Part shown: piece after piece, positions 1-8,985 of the stretch
How the letters are laid out: each line of letters opens with the position of its first letter
Position numbering within the stretch: the stretch's first letter is position 1
The notes under the pieces: generated by a model
The model's database searches: none
Told to the model about the DNA's origin: nothing
What the model saw: the letters and a program-made list of their open reading frames with translations, nothing else
Source: Halosolutus gelatinilyticus
GTDB lineage: Archaea; Halobacteriota; Halobacteria; Halobacteriales; Natrialbaceae
Length of the DNA: 64,000 nucleotides
Assembly: GCF_023028105.1 (NCBI RefSeq)
Contig: NZ_CP095493.1
Coordinates: 124,001 to 188,000, forward strand
Reading direction: 5' to 3'
Position numbers and translations under genes: made by a program

Positions 1-2
1 AA

Positions 3-221
3 CGCGGCGTCGAGTTTACCGTGCCGCTCAAAGCCGCGAAAGGGCGGGCCTCGTACCTCGGCTGGCGGTCCGTCGGCCACCAGGATCCCGGCGCCACGAG
101 CACGCTGCTGATTCTGGAAGAGCTCCTCGCCACTGCCCAGGTGTATCTCGACGGGAACGTGGACGTTACCGCCGCTTCCCCGACGATTCCGGACGAAGAC
201 GTGGAGAACCAGGGGGAGTGA
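3..221 (+). CDS. dhaL: Dihydroxyacetone kinase subunit DhaL, C-terminal part (cut by window start)
   Basis: Only the last 72 codons are inside the window, and the frame is open to the left edge. The run [20 protein letters not shown] matches the C-terminal region of DhaL, the ADP/ATP-binding subunit that passes phosphate to dihydroxyacetone held by DhaK. The stop lies 1 nt before the dhaM start, so the two form an operon. In PTS-type kinases DhaL carries a bound ADP that is rephosphorylated by DhaM. The nucleotide-binding residues lie outside the window, so only family membership is supported here. Confidence 0.88.
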   Translation, partial: RGVEFTVPLKAAKGRASYLGWRSVGHQDPGATSTLLILEELLATAQVYLDGNVDVTAASPTIPDEDVENQGE

Positions 222-222
222 G

Positions 223-615
223 ATGATCGGAGTACTCGTCGTTTCACACAGTCGGAAAGCCGCCGAAGGAATCGGAGACATCGCTCGCGAGATGGGCGGA
301 GACGCCCGGATCGAAGCCGTTGGCGGCGACCCGGACGGCGGGATCGGCACCTCCGTCGACGACATCCGCGACGCGTTATCGCGACTCGCCGACGGAACGG
401 ACGGCGTGGTCGTTCTCGCCGATCTCGGCAGCGCGGTGATGAACGCGGAGATCGCCGTCGAAGCGGCCGACGAGGACGTGGAGTGCGTCGTCGTCGATGC
501 GCCGATTCTGGAGGGGGCGCTCAACGCCGCGGTCGCGGCGTCGAGTCCGAACGCGAGCCTCGAAACCGTCGAACGGGCCGCGGCTGAAGCGGCCGAACAC
601 GCGACGGGGACGTAG
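223..615 (+). CDS. dhaM: PTS-dependent dihydroxyacetone kinase phosphotransferase subunit DhaM
   Basis: A 130-aa protein with the EIIA-Man-like fold. The N-terminus MIGVLVVSHSRKAAEG holds the expected phospho-accepting His9. The block VVLADLGSAVMNAEIA is the conserved second motif of DhaM. It is a single-domain form, without the fused HPr and EI parts of the Escherichia coli protein. Its role is to take phosphate from HPr and regenerate ATP on DhaL, linking glycerol/dihydroxyacetone use to phosphoenolpyruvate. It follows dhaL directly, and an HPr gene lies 256 nt downstream, the expected donor. The ATG overlaps no other gene. Confidence 0.9.
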   Translation: MIGVLVVSHSRKAAEGIGDIAREMGGDARIEAVGGDPDGGIGTSVDDIRDALSRLADGTDGVVVLADLGSAVMNAEIAVEAADEDVECVVVDAPILEGALNAAVAASSPNASLETVERAAAEAAEHATGT

Positions 616-871
616 CCCCGAACGCGCGGATTGACTCCGTTTCGCGGCGCCTCTCGAACGGCTGCGATTCAACCGCCGCGAGCGTCTCCTCCTCTTCGGA
701 GCCAGGCAGATTTGGAGGAAACCGTAATCGCCGGTAGGGGTACGAAATGACGCGCCGTCGGTCTGCGTTCGCAGACGTGCGGACGGACTCGGGAGTGATG
801 TGTCGGCGCGGAACTAATTAGAGCAAACCGAGTGAGTAAAGGTAGTGTACGTGTAATCTGTGGGTACTGAC

Positions 872-1156
872 ATGGAGCGAATTATAACGGTGGTTCCGGA
901 GGCTGGCCTCCACGCGCGACCGGCCTCGGAAGTCGTCCAGACGGCCACCGAGTACGAGAGCGAGGTTACGATCGCGCCGGTCGATAGCGAGGAAACCGTA
1001 GACGCACGGAGCATGCTCGCCGTCGCCGGGCTCTCCATCGAGTGCGGCGACGAAGTCAGGCTCGTCGCCGAGGGGGCCGACGCCGAAACCGCGCTCGACG
1101 CGCTGGTCGAAATCCTTACGACACCGGAATCCGACGCGGGAGAGCCCGAGCGATAA
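872..1156 (+). CDS. ptsH: Phosphocarrier protein HPr
   Basis: A 94-aa protein. The motif EAGLHARPAS puts the phosphorylated histidine at His14, followed by the canonical Arg16-Pro17. Ser47 in DARSMLAVAG is at the position regulated by HPr kinase in bacteria, though no such kinase is seen here. The ATG at 872 gives the usual HPr length; a GTG at 860 would add four residues before the conserved start. It probably carries phosphate from enzyme I, which is not in the window, to DhaM and any sugar PTS. A 256-nt gap from dhaM suggests its own promoter. Confidence 0.93.
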   Translation: MERIITVVPEAGLHARPASEVVQTATEYESEVTIAPVDSEETVDARSMLAVAGLSIECGDEVRLVAEGADAETALDALVEILTTPESDAGEPER

Positions 1157-2238
1157 GCGAACTGGAAAGGATCGGCGTCGAACCGCTGTCGGGCGTCAGT
1201 ACCGTGCGGTGGGGACGAGGCACCGATCGAACTGGGAGATCCAGCGTCACCTGCGCCCGTCGATTCGGACGCCCGACGGGTGACGGTGGCCGACCACTCG
1301 CGAAGCGGTCCGCTCCCTGCTTTGAGCGATGGCCGAACATCCGTCGGCATCGTTGGCGACATTCGGTCACCCACTGGCATCGTGAGCCCTCTGCTTCGTA
1401 CGAGACGCGAAATTCCGGACCGCCGTCTCGACAGCAGTCGTACAGCAATTCAGTAAAGATACGCTGGGTTTTACCTGGGAAGAATAGTAAAAAATCGAAT
1501 ATATTTGCGGTTCCAATACTCACACGTCACAACAGGGACCAGCTCCTACTCCGATGAAGTGACGACCCACCGTGCGAACTCGGCGGAACCGATGGCCTCG
1601 ATCGTATCCGGCTTTTCGGCGTGTTCGAAGCGCTGGTTCGATCGACAGGTGTAATTTCGACCGAGCAGCGTAGCGGAAGTATTCCGTCGAAATCGACCTC
1701 GACGGCGTTTTCAGGACCATCGCTGCTATCGTTCCGCGTTTCGTGTCGACTGCGGCTCCATTTTCTGGTCTGCAGTGAATCGGTAGCCGGCGATATGGAC
1801 ACGACACACCGTATAACGTTCATGTCTACAAATGTGATACGTTGGGTGTCTCGTCGTTGAATCTACTCGTTGCGTTCGCACTCGATACCGGGGTCAAGGT
1901 CCATCCGCGAGCTGGCCTGAATCACTCCTTCCACGGATTTCAGGGTGGCGAGACTGTTCGCAGCTCTCGATGGGCCAGATCGGATACCGCTTCGCGGACG
2001 CGATCGCCGCCACGGTCCGTGTCGACCGCCCGATCTCGGCCGCCGATCGTTCTCAAAACGAGACGGTTTCGTCTCGTTTTCAACTACAGAGACAGTCGGT
2101 GACTCCGAGTCATTCCGGTGAATCCGCTCTCTATCAACGCGTGGAATCTCCCACATTTCCCCGCTCGTCCGAATCGGTGGCGACCGGGATTCTACCCGGC
2201 GACGTCTCGTTGGCGGTCCACCAATCGTGCGCGGTCAC
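1157..2238. other. Gene-poor 1.1 kb spacer
   Basis: No frame here has haloarchaeal coding character: the open frames are Arg/Ser-rich, lack motifs and overlap each other on both strands. Some short stretches, such as 1480-1505, are AT-rich. The only structured element seen is the hairpin at 2055-2080. It may be a decayed gene region. Confidence 0.5.
2055..2080. terminator. Perfect 11-bp hairpin, possible transcription terminator
   Basis: AAAACGAGACG, a 4-nt GTTT loop, then CGTCTCGTTTT form a perfect inverted repeat with T runs at the ends. It lies about 160 nt beyond the stop of the minus-strand glycosyltransferase, with no gene between, so it may end that transcript. Archaeal termination usually needs only U tracts, so the role is inferred. 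Confidence 0.4.
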
Positions 2239-3186
2239 TCACTCGAACCGTTCGACGTCGACGCCGCGATCGAGCGTCCGGTCGTAAACCTCGAGGACCC
2301 GATCGACCGTCACGCCCTGGCTCAGTTCCGCGACGGCTGCGCGGCCGTTCGACCGCTCCTCCCGCCGAAGGATGTCAGCGAGGCCGTCGACGAGTTCCGT
2401 ATCGGACGTCGAAACCGTCGACGGTTCGACGCCGTCGAGCCGTTCGCGGACGTCCCCGACGTCGAGCGCGACGACGGGGAGGTTGCACGCGAGGGCCTCC
2501 TTGACGGCGGTCGGCGAGCCCTCGCGATCCGAGGTGAGCACCAGCGCGTCGGCGGCGTTCATGTAGACCGGAACCGTTTCGTGGTCGACGCCGTGGACGA
2601 CCTGGAGGTTTACCGGCCGGTCGAGGCGGCTATCGACCGCTTCGACGACGCGTTTCGCACGCGGGTAGTTCTTGACGGTTCGATCCGGAGAGTAGGGAAA
2701 CAGTACGTGGTACTCGTCGCTGGCCCAGCCGACCTCGTTCCGCGCCCGATCCCGATCGGTCGGTCGGAATCGGTCGAGGTCGATACCGAACGGGATCACC
2801 TCGCAGTCGCCGTCGAGCTGTCGGCGCATTTGGTCGGTCATCACGATCACTTCGTCGCAGCGAGGCGCGCAGACGCGCGTGAGCGGTCCGACCGGACCGG
2901 CGAGATCCGATCCCCACAGCGTGAGGACGACGGGCAGCCGTCGCTGCGCGAGGGCCATCGGCGCAGTCAGTCCGTAATGTGCGTGAAGGAGGTCGTACCC
3001 GTTGCGACCCTCGCGGATCACCTCGGGAAAGAACCGTAGATAGTCGGTTACGCTCCGAGACTCGGTCGCCGAGACGTGTCCGGGAACGCTCCGACAGTCG
3101 ATCGAGACGCCGCGTCGTTCGAGTTCGTCGATCTGTTGCGTTAAAAACGGGGCCTCGTCGTACGTCGTGAGGGCGAGCACGTCCAT
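2239..3186 (-). CDS. GT4-type glycosyltransferase
   Basis: A 315-aa protein with the two-domain GT-B layout. The N-terminal half contains LLHAHYGLTAPMAL and VVLTLWGSDL, typical acceptor-domain segments. The C-terminal half contains VIPFGIDLDRFRP and SDREGSPTAVKEALACNLPV, the donor nucleotide-sugar motif in which the second Glu of E-x7-E contacts the sugar. It is a cytoplasmic or membrane-associated transferase for a surface glycan or glycolipid. Donor and acceptor cannot be read from the sequence. It stands alone, with spacers on both sides and a hairpin downstream. The ATG start precedes the first beta strand MDVLALTTY directly. Confidence 0.85.
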   Translation of the reverse strand: MDVLALTTYDEAPFLTQQIDELERRGVSIDCRSVPGHVSATESRSVTDYLRFFPEVIREGRNGYDLLHAHYGLTAPMALAQRRLPVVLTLWGSDLAGPVGPLTRVCAPRCDEVIVMTDQMRRQLDGDCEVIPFGIDLDRFRPTDRDRARNEVGWASDEYHVLFPYSPDRTVKNYPRAKRVVEAVDSRLDRPVNLQVVHGVDHETVPVYMNAADALVLTSDREGSPTAVKEALACNLPVVALDVGDVRERLDGVEPSTVSTSDTELVDGLADILRREERSNGRAAVAELSQGVTVDRVLEVYDRTLDRGVDVERFE

Positions 3187-3512
3187 CGATCGATGTTGCC
3201 GGAATTCCGACCGAGGCGCGCATTGTTAATGGTTCTCTTTTCGGCCGCCCACGATGACTTTCACGACGACGGACGGATCGTACGGACGCCGGATGCGCGG
3301 TGTCGTCCTGTACGCGGTACCTTACGATGAGCGCTCGGCGATCGACGGTTCGGGGCTCGCACTTCGCATCGTCTTTGGCGTTTTCGCGTCCGTATTGCAC
3401 ACGGTGGAATCGTCGAAGTCTTGCGACTGAGGGGAGGTAAGCCCGTTTCGGCGACAAATCAGGCACGACTGTTCATGGGGTAACCCGAACTTGGAAGTCA
3501 GAAAGACTTGCT
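3187..3512. other. Intergenic spacer, 326 nt
   Basis: Lies between the start of the glycosyltransferase and the end of the P450, both on the minus strand. It contains no convincing ORF. It probably holds the promoter of the glycosyltransferase in the AT-richer stretch 3220-3245. Confidence 0.4.
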
Positions 3513-4736
3513 TCAGACCGTCGCGTACCGGATCGGCAGCGAGTCGACGCCGTAGATGAACGAACTGCGGGTCGGCTGAAGCGTCGTGTCGGGAATCTCG
3601 ACGTCCGCGAGCCGGCCGAACAGTTCCGAGAGGGCGACATCCGCTTCGAGGCGGGCCAGCGGCGCGCCCAAACAGTAGTGAGCTCCGTAGCCGAATCCGA
3701 TATGTTGGTTGGGCGAGCGATCAGGAACGAACGAGTCGCCCTCGGGGAACTGACGATTGTCGCGGTTGGCCGAGCCCATCCAGGCGACCACTACCTCGCC
3801 CGCCTCAATGGATTCGTCCCCGATAGTCACGTCTTCGGTCGTGAACCGGCTCATCGCCTGCACCGGCGACCGATAGCGCAGAACCTCCTCGATGGTCGGC
3901 GTCGGAACCACGCCCGCCTCGGTGTAGGTCTCGAATAGATCGTTCTCGCCGAAACAGCGCATGGCGTTGGCGATCAGGTTCGTGGTCGTGATATTGCCCG
4001 CAACGAGCAACAGTATGCAAAGTCCAACCATATTCTCGGGGGGCAGAGGTTCGCCGTCGATCTCAGCGTTTGCGATCGTCGAGATGAGATCCTCGCGCGG
4101 GTCCTGGCGGCGCTCCTTGATGAGCTGCATAAAGTATCCGCTCATTTCCTGAAAGAGCTCAATCTGGCGCTCGGCGAACGCCTCGCCGCTCTCGGGGTCG
4201 CTGGGCGCGGCGATGAGCGCATCGGACCATTCCTTGAACTGGTCGCGTTCTTCGACAGGCACGCCCAGCAGCTCCGCAATCACCATGACTGGTAACGGAT
4301 AAGCGAACTCCTCGACGAGGTCGATCTCGCCTTCCCTGTCGAGTGCATTGTCGAGGAGCTCACCGGTCAGATCCCGGATTCGAGGTTTGAGCTCGCGGAT
4401 GGCCTGCGGGCGAAAGGAGTCGTCAACGACGTCGCGAAGTTCGTCGTGGCGCGGTGGATCCTCGGAGACCATCGAACTGATGGCCATTTCCTGGCCATCC
4501 ATCTTGGGGCTGACGAAGTCAGGAGCGTTCTCAGGGTCCACCGAGAACGTCGCGTCGTCTCCTAGGATCCGCTTGACGTCGGCGTAGCGAAAGACGTCCC
4601 ACGCATTGCGCTCGGGGTCGTAATGGACGGGCGCGTTCTCGCGCATCTCGCGATACCAGTCGAACGGTTCGAGCCACGCTTCGCGCGTTGAAAGTGCCTC
4701 GGGAAACACGTTTGCTCCCTGCGGTTCTATCGACAT
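3513..4736 (-). CDS. Cytochrome P450
   Basis: A 407-aa soluble class I-type P450. The heme loop FGYGAHYCLGAPLAR gives the thiolate ligand Cys355. The K-helix E-x-x-R is EEVLRYRSP. The I-helix reads LLLVAGNITTTNL: the usual acidic residue before the oxygen-activating Thr is Ile249 here, an uncommon substitution. The substrate is unknown. Redox partners are not encoded nearby and would have to be ferredoxin-type proteins elsewhere. The ATG at 4736 (MSIEPQGANVF) is chosen because the longer frame begins with TTG inside the promoter region. It is divergently transcribed from a BAT-like regulator 91 bp away, with a palindrome between them, and a decayed transposase lies on the far side, so acquisition by transfer is possible. 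Confidence 0.93.
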   Translation of the reverse strand: MSIEPQGANVFPEALSTREAWLEPFDWYREMRENAPVHYDPERNAWDVFRYADVKRILGDDATFSVDPENAPDFVSPKMDGQEMAISSMVSEDPPRHDELRDVVDDSFRPQAIRELKPRIRDLTGELLDNALDREGEIDLVEEFAYPLPVMVIAELLGVPVEERDQFKEWSDALIAAPSDPESGEAFAERQIELFQEMSGYFMQLIKERRQDPREDLISTIANAEIDGEPLPPENMVGLCILLLVAGNITTTNLIANAMRCFGENDLFETYTEAGVVPTPTIEEVLRYRSPVQAMSRFTTEDVTIGDESIEAGEVVVAWMGSANRDNRQFPEGDSFVPDRSPNQHIGFGYGAHYCLGAPLARLEADVALSELFGRLADVEIPDTTLQPTRSSFIYGVDSLPIRYATV

Positions 4737-4770
4737 ACTCTGAATAACAGCGGACAAGGAGATGGGCTGA

Positions 4771-4790
4771 CTGCCTAGGATCTCAGGCAG
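4771..4790. promoter_or_regulatory. Palindromic operator candidate between P450 and regulator
   Basis: CTGCCT-N8-AGGCAG is a perfect inverted repeat with 6-bp arms, located in the 91-bp divergent intergenic region. It abuts the AT-rich box at 4791-4802. This is where a regulator controlling both genes would bind. The binding protein is inferred to be the adjacent BAT-like HTH protein. Confidence 0.5.
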
Positions 4791-4802
4791 TTTATTCTTT
4801 TA
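4791..4802 (+). promoter_or_regulatory. TATA-box region for the BAT-like regulator (possibly shared)
   Basis: TTTATTCTTTTA ends 25 nt before the ATG at 4828, the spacing of a leaderless archaeal promoter. Read on the other strand it could also drive the P450 with a short leader. It abuts the palindrome at 4771-4790. Confidence 0.5.
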
Positions 4803-4827
4803 CGCGCGTGTAGTACCGGTAACTCAC

Positions 4828-5478
4828 ATGAGAGCGCTGACGTTCCTCGTGGACATGCGGTCGTCGCACCCGGACTTCCGGCTGTTCGACGAAGCGTCGG
4901 GGATCAGCAGAGAACGCGTCTACCACGTCAACATATTGGAGAACGGGACGACAGTCATGCTGGGTCGGCTTCGAGGCGACCTTGACCGTGCGAGACAGCT
5001 GATCGAAGACCGGCTCGACGTGCTCGGTCTCAGCATTTCCGGCGACGGTGACGAAGGCGGGCTAGTGTATATCCACACGCGACCACCATCGGAGATCAGA
5101 CGGTTCCTGAAACTTCCGCGAGAACACGAGGTATTCTTCGATTTTCCGGTAGAAGGCACGCGTGACGGCAAGCTGCGGGTCGTCATGGTCGGCGAGACGA
5201 ACGAGGTGTTGCAGGAGGCCCTGGAGGACATTCCAGCGGAAATCGATGTCACTGTCGAACGGATCAGTCCGTACCTGGAGCACTCCGCGAACGTCATGCC
5301 GACGCTGACCGACCGCCAGCGGGAGGTGCTCGATGTCGCGCTCGAACTGGGCTACTACAACGTCCCGCGGCGAGCCACCCATCATGACATCGCAGAGCAG
5401 CTGGGGCTCACGGTCGGGACGGTATCGGAACACCTCCAGAAGGTCGAGGCACGGGTGTTCGGAGCGCTCTTTGACTGA
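4828..5478 (+). CDS. Bacterioopsin-activator-type (HTH-10) transcriptional regulator
   Basis: A 216-aa protein. Residues 1-150 form the mixed alpha/beta sensor-like region common to small haloarchaeal BAT relatives. The C-terminus holds the HTH-10 domain: LTDRQREVLDVALELGYYNV, then RRATHHDIAEQLGLTVGTVS and HLQKVEARV. Proteins of this class control genes of nearby metabolic enzymes. The divergent arrangement with the P450 and the shared palindrome suggest that it controls that gene and itself. No PAS or GAF domain is present. The ligand or signal is unknown. Confidence 0.88.
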   Translation: MRALTFLVDMRSSHPDFRLFDEASGISRERVYHVNILENGTTVMLGRLRGDLDRARQLIEDRLDVLGLSISGDGDEGGLVYIHTRPPSEIRRFLKLPREHEVFFDFPVEGTRDGKLRVVMVGETNEVLQEALEDIPAEIDVTVERISPYLEHSANVMPTLTDRQREVLDVALELGYYNVPRRATHHDIAEQLGLTVGTVSEHLQKVEARVFGALFD

Positions 5479-5813
5479 ACGTGCCCGACGCGACGACGGT
5501 GGTCCCGGCCGGAATCCTCGATAGAGCGCCGTTGATATGGGCTCCCCAGCGCCTGTTGGGATAGCTATCAATTTCGGCTTAGTCCGTACTACGTCCATCC
5601 TCTGTATCTATCCCAATCTACGTTAACGGCAAGGAAAGCGACCTATCGGATATCCTTAGTTTTGAGACAACTTCGGCCGGATCAAGCCTCGATGGAGAAC
5701 ACACTAGATTTGCTCTCTGGACGGGATTGTCGGATATCCGATGCATATAAGGTTGGTATCGAAGTGACCGAACACCTTCGAGATGGGAGTCCCTATGTGC
5801 AGGGGTTAGCGAC
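5479..5813. other. AT-richer spacer before the transposase remnant
   Basis: No coding frame is supported. Composition drops in GC from about 5560 onward, matching the insertion-sequence remnant that follows. A 10-bp palindrome, CGGATATCCG, lies at 5731-5740, with a near copy of its left half at 5647-5655. I could not identify terminal inverted repeats. Confidence 0.35.
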
Positions 5814-7310
5814 GTGACAATCCGTGCTGACACCCTCGAAGACTCGTATCCCGATTGGCATCCTGCTCCAGATTCCTTTCTCGGAATGATTCGCCTGTTC
5901 ATCTATCGGGAGATCACGGACGACAGCTATCGGACCCTCACCTAGTATCAGGAACTCGCCGATGCATTCGGTCTGGATTACGTCCCCGACGGGTCCGTAC
6001 TCTCGCGCACTTGGCACAACCGGTTCGACGATGGAGTCCGCGAGTTCGTAACAATCGCCGCTCACTTCGTCGTGAAAGAAGTCGATGACTATGGCCTCTC
6101 TGTTTCCGCAGTTCGCCCGAAAGCAGACGTCACCGACCGAGAAGACGATTCATCCTCTGAGGGAGAGGACGATGCAACGGCTGGCCGTGAGTTTTCCGAG
6201 GAACAGATTTATCGAACGACGCGCCTCGCACGGGATCACGGCTTCGACAGGTTCGACTCTGGGCGCGCTCAGAACGCCTCCTACGATGACACGCAGTTTT
6301 TCGAGTTACAGACATTCATGGGGATGGTCGGTTGTGGCACCGCCCAAGGTGTAGTGCAGTTCAAATTCCGCTGAGGCAACGAGTATGGGCCCCATGGAGA
6401 TACCAACCTCCGTGTTGTCAAGAAGTTCACTTCGAACGACCTACTCGACGGATTTGATACAGCCACAGATAACCTCCTTTCGGCAATCGCATCTGATGCC
6501 TCGTTTCGTCGCCCCGTACCGGCGGCCATTGACATCACGACGGTCCCGTACTACGGGGATGTTGAGGGGATGCCGATGGTGAGTGGCACGAAGGACAGAG
6601 AGGAACGGGCCTTCAAATTCGCGACGCTCTCAATCTTAGTGAAATATCCCATTGGTGGTCGCTATCGAACCCGTGCGTGAGCGTTCACCGCGGGATGAGA
6701 GTCCGCCGAATCAGATGCACCGCATCATCCGCGGATTAGTTCGACGAGCGACTGAGCACGTTCCCATCGAGATGGTGCTGTATGACCGCGAATTCGATTC
6801 GGTGCGGGTGATTCAGACCCTCTCGAATCACGACGTGAACTATCTCATCCCGAAGCGAATTACTAGCTCCGAGAGGGAGGTAATCGAGACAATGGAAGAG
6901 GAGAGACAGGAGGTTGCCGTCGAATCGGCGTCCGTCCACGTTGAGGCCGGCTCGCACCCGCTTCGGTTTCTGTACGTTCCGTCGACGAGCGCGGGGGAAC
7001 GACCGTGTTCGCGACAAATCTCCGAGTCGGGCCGGATGAAGCTGAGACGTTTTGTCGACGCTGCAGCCGCCGCTGGCAGATTGATAACGAGTATAAATCG
7101 ATCAAAGGCGATTTCCTGGCGAAGACTTCCTCAAAAGACTATCGAGTACGGCTGTTCTACTTCGTATTCGCAGTGCTACTGCACAATATCTGGCGGCTTA
7201 CTGATTTTCTGTTGAAAGCAGGTGTCGGTGGGGAGATAGACTACGCGCCGGTTTTGACGGCTGGTGAGTGTGTCGAATTGGTTTGCTCAGCACTGATCCC
7301 GCCGGATTAG
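5814..7310 (+). pseudogene. Degenerate DDE transposase (insertion-sequence remnant)
   Basis: One ancestral reading frame is recognisable across 1.5 kb but is broken by a TAG near 5944, a TGA at 6372-6374 and frameshifts near 6650-6690 and near 7000. Pieces in order: an N-terminal region (SFLGMIRLFIYREITDDSYR); a segment with AAIDITTVPYYGD, the likely first catalytic Asp; VLYDREFDSVRVI, the likely second Asp; and WQIDNEYKSIKGDF, the likely catalytic Glu, followed by SKDYRVRLFYFVFAVLL. This resembles archaeal ISH transposases of the IS4-like superfamily; the exact family was not assigned. GC content is lower than in neighbouring genes. It cannot make a functional protein. Confidence 0.8.
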
Positions 7311-7657
7311 CGCTCTACACCAACTCAGGTTACTCGTTGTGAGTGGCGACACTCTACGAGACGTCGAATTTTGAGCTATTTTCGCGTATTCGGTGATGTA
7401 TAACCGATTGAGGCGGTTGATTCCCTACCACTTTGACCAATTAGAACCACGATTTACCCAGGAAATTCGAGAAAACAGTCCGCCCTCCGAAACTGTGTGG
7501 GTCTACGACGCTCAAATTCGATATAGCACCATGTGATATATTGCCGGTGTGCAGTGGATGCTTCGATCGAAGTGTTCTTCCTCGCACTGCCAGAACCCAT
7601 TACCGAACCGATCGTGCTACCCGCAAAAGTAAACGTCAGCGGGCCGAACGGCTCGGC
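7311..7657. other. Spacer between transposase remnant and UspA gene
   Basis: This is AT-richer sequence without a supported gene. Open frames that extend from 7533 or 7541 lack similarity to universal stress proteins before the ATG at 7658, so they are treated as non-coding. The right end of the insertion sequence may lie here, but no terminal repeat was found. Confidence 0.4.
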
Positions 7658-8542
7658 ATGGACGGTCCCGTTCTCGTTCCCTACGATGGAAGTGACGCCG
7701 CGGGAGCGGCGCTAGAACACGCCTTGGACGTCGTCGCCGACGCGGGCGCCACGCTTCACATCCTCTCCGTCGCCGACACGACCCTTCCCTCCCTCGTTCG
7801 ATTCGAAGAGCGCATCGGCGACGCGCTCGAAGAGGAAGCGAAAGCACTCGCCGAACGCGCACGGTCGTTAGCCGAGGATCGGGGGGTTTCCATCGTCGGT
7901 AGCGTCGTTCGGGATGCGCCGCGGGAGGCGATCCTCGAGTACGCCGCCGAGCACGACGTGGGTTGTATCGTTATGGGCGCCCACGGTCGCCGGGGGATCG
8001 GCGAGTACGTGCTTGGCAGCACGACCGAGCACGTCGTCAACGCGAGTTCCGTTCCGGTACTAACCGTTCGCGCCGGCGAGGACGTGACGCGATCGTATCC
8101 CTACGAAACCGTCCTCGTCCCGACGGATAACAGCGTCCACGCGCGAGCCGCACTCGAGTTGGGATCCGAAATCGCGGCCGAACACGACGCCGCGTTGCAC
8201 CTACTGTTCGTCGTCGACGAGCTCCCGGAGACCATCGATCCGCGATCGGTGCGACTTTCCGAGGACGTCGAACGAAACGCGACCGAGGTGCTCGACGAGG
8301 CGGCGACGATCGCCTCGCGGGCGGGCGTCGGCGACGTCGTCACCGCGATCGAGCCCGGGTCAGTTCCCCGCGAAATCACCGAGTACGCCGAGTCGAATTC
8401 GATCGACCTCGTCGCGATGGGAACCCACGGCTGGTCAGGATTCGATCGGTTCCTGCTCGGGAGTTTTACCGGACGCGTCGTCCGTACCGCGCCCGTGCCG
8501 GTGGTGACGACGACGGCGGCGGAAGACGGAACGGAGACGTAG
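7658..8542 (+). CDS. Universal stress protein with two tandem Usp domains
   Basis: A 294-aa protein built from two UspA-fold domains, about residues 1-142 and 148-290. Each starts with a beta strand and Asp (VLVPYDGSDAAG; TVLVPTDNSVHAR). Each ends with an ATP-binding loop of the G-2x-G-9x-G(S/T) type: GAHGRRGIGEYVLGSTTEH, and GTHGWSGFDRFLLGSFTGR. Both halves therefore look able to bind nucleotide. The start at 7658 is chosen because a longer frame adds 39 basic residues unlike Usp. Tandem Usp proteins can act as an intramolecular dimer. Target and trigger are unknown. Confidence 0.92.
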   Translation: MDGPVLVPYDGSDAAGAALEHALDVVADAGATLHILSVADTTLPSLVRFEERIGDALEEEAKALAERARSLAEDRGVSIVGSVVRDAPREAILEYAAEHDVGCIVMGAHGRRGIGEYVLGSTTEHVVNASSVPVLTVRAGEDVTRSYPYETVLVPTDNSVHARAALELGSEIAAEHDAALHLLFVVDELPETIDPRSVRLSEDVERNATEVLDEAATIASRAGVGDVVTAIEPGSVPREITEYAESNSIDLVAMGTHGWSGFDRFLLGSFTGRVVRTAPVPVVTTTAAEDGTET

Positions 8543-8930
8543 CTTTCATCCGCCGGTCTCGCCTCGATCGTCGAATTCGATCCCTGAAGGTCCGGTTCGA
8601 CGGTCCGAACCGGATGAGTGTTCGTCGAGGGCTTTCTGGATCGATCCGCATTGAGTGTATTCCGAATCCGCCGATCCCGTCGGCTGCGCCGAAATAGATA
8701 ATTGCATGACTATTCTACTAATCAGGTTGTCCCATCCAGACAACCGAAATAAGTAAAATATCGCGATTCCTCTCGCCAATTTGAATAAACCAAAAGAAGC
8801 TATATTGAAGCCACGGGCATTTCGTGGGCGTGCAGAGGTCGAAACGATGGTCGGATGTTCCTCGATCGACGAGAACGGCGTTCGATCGAACCGACCGTTG
8901 TGACGCCGCAACGTTCCGTTCGCGTCCGTT
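8543..8930. other. Intergenic region upstream of the iron island
   Basis: No gene is supported; the open frames are Arg/Ser-rich. The stretch 8690-8790 is AT-rich and could hold regulatory DNA or a decayed segment. Confidence 0.35.
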
Positions 8931-8944
8931 TTAGGCCGGCCTAA
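8931..8944. promoter_or_regulatory. DtxR-family-like iron operator 1
   Basis: TTAGGCCGGCCTAA is a perfect 14-bp palindrome, preceded by TT. It sits 41 bp before the ATG of the first lipoprotein gene, just upstream of the AT-rich ATTTTACA box near 8956-8963. The same core recurs at three more places in this island. A half-site GCCTAAT lies at 8975-8981. The sequence resembles the iron-dependent DtxR-type operators of archaea and actinobacteria. Confidence 0.75.
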
Positions 8945-8985
8945 GATTCGAAACCATTTTACACGATTACGCGAGCCTAATCGAC

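Noticed and set aside
1520-1860. Overlapping open frames that might be small genes
   Set aside because: All are Arg/Ser-rich, have no domain and overlap each other on both strands.
7541-7657. Extended N-terminus of the universal stress gene
   Set aside because: The extra 39 residues are basic and unlike Usp; the ATG at 7658 begins directly before the Usp beta strand.
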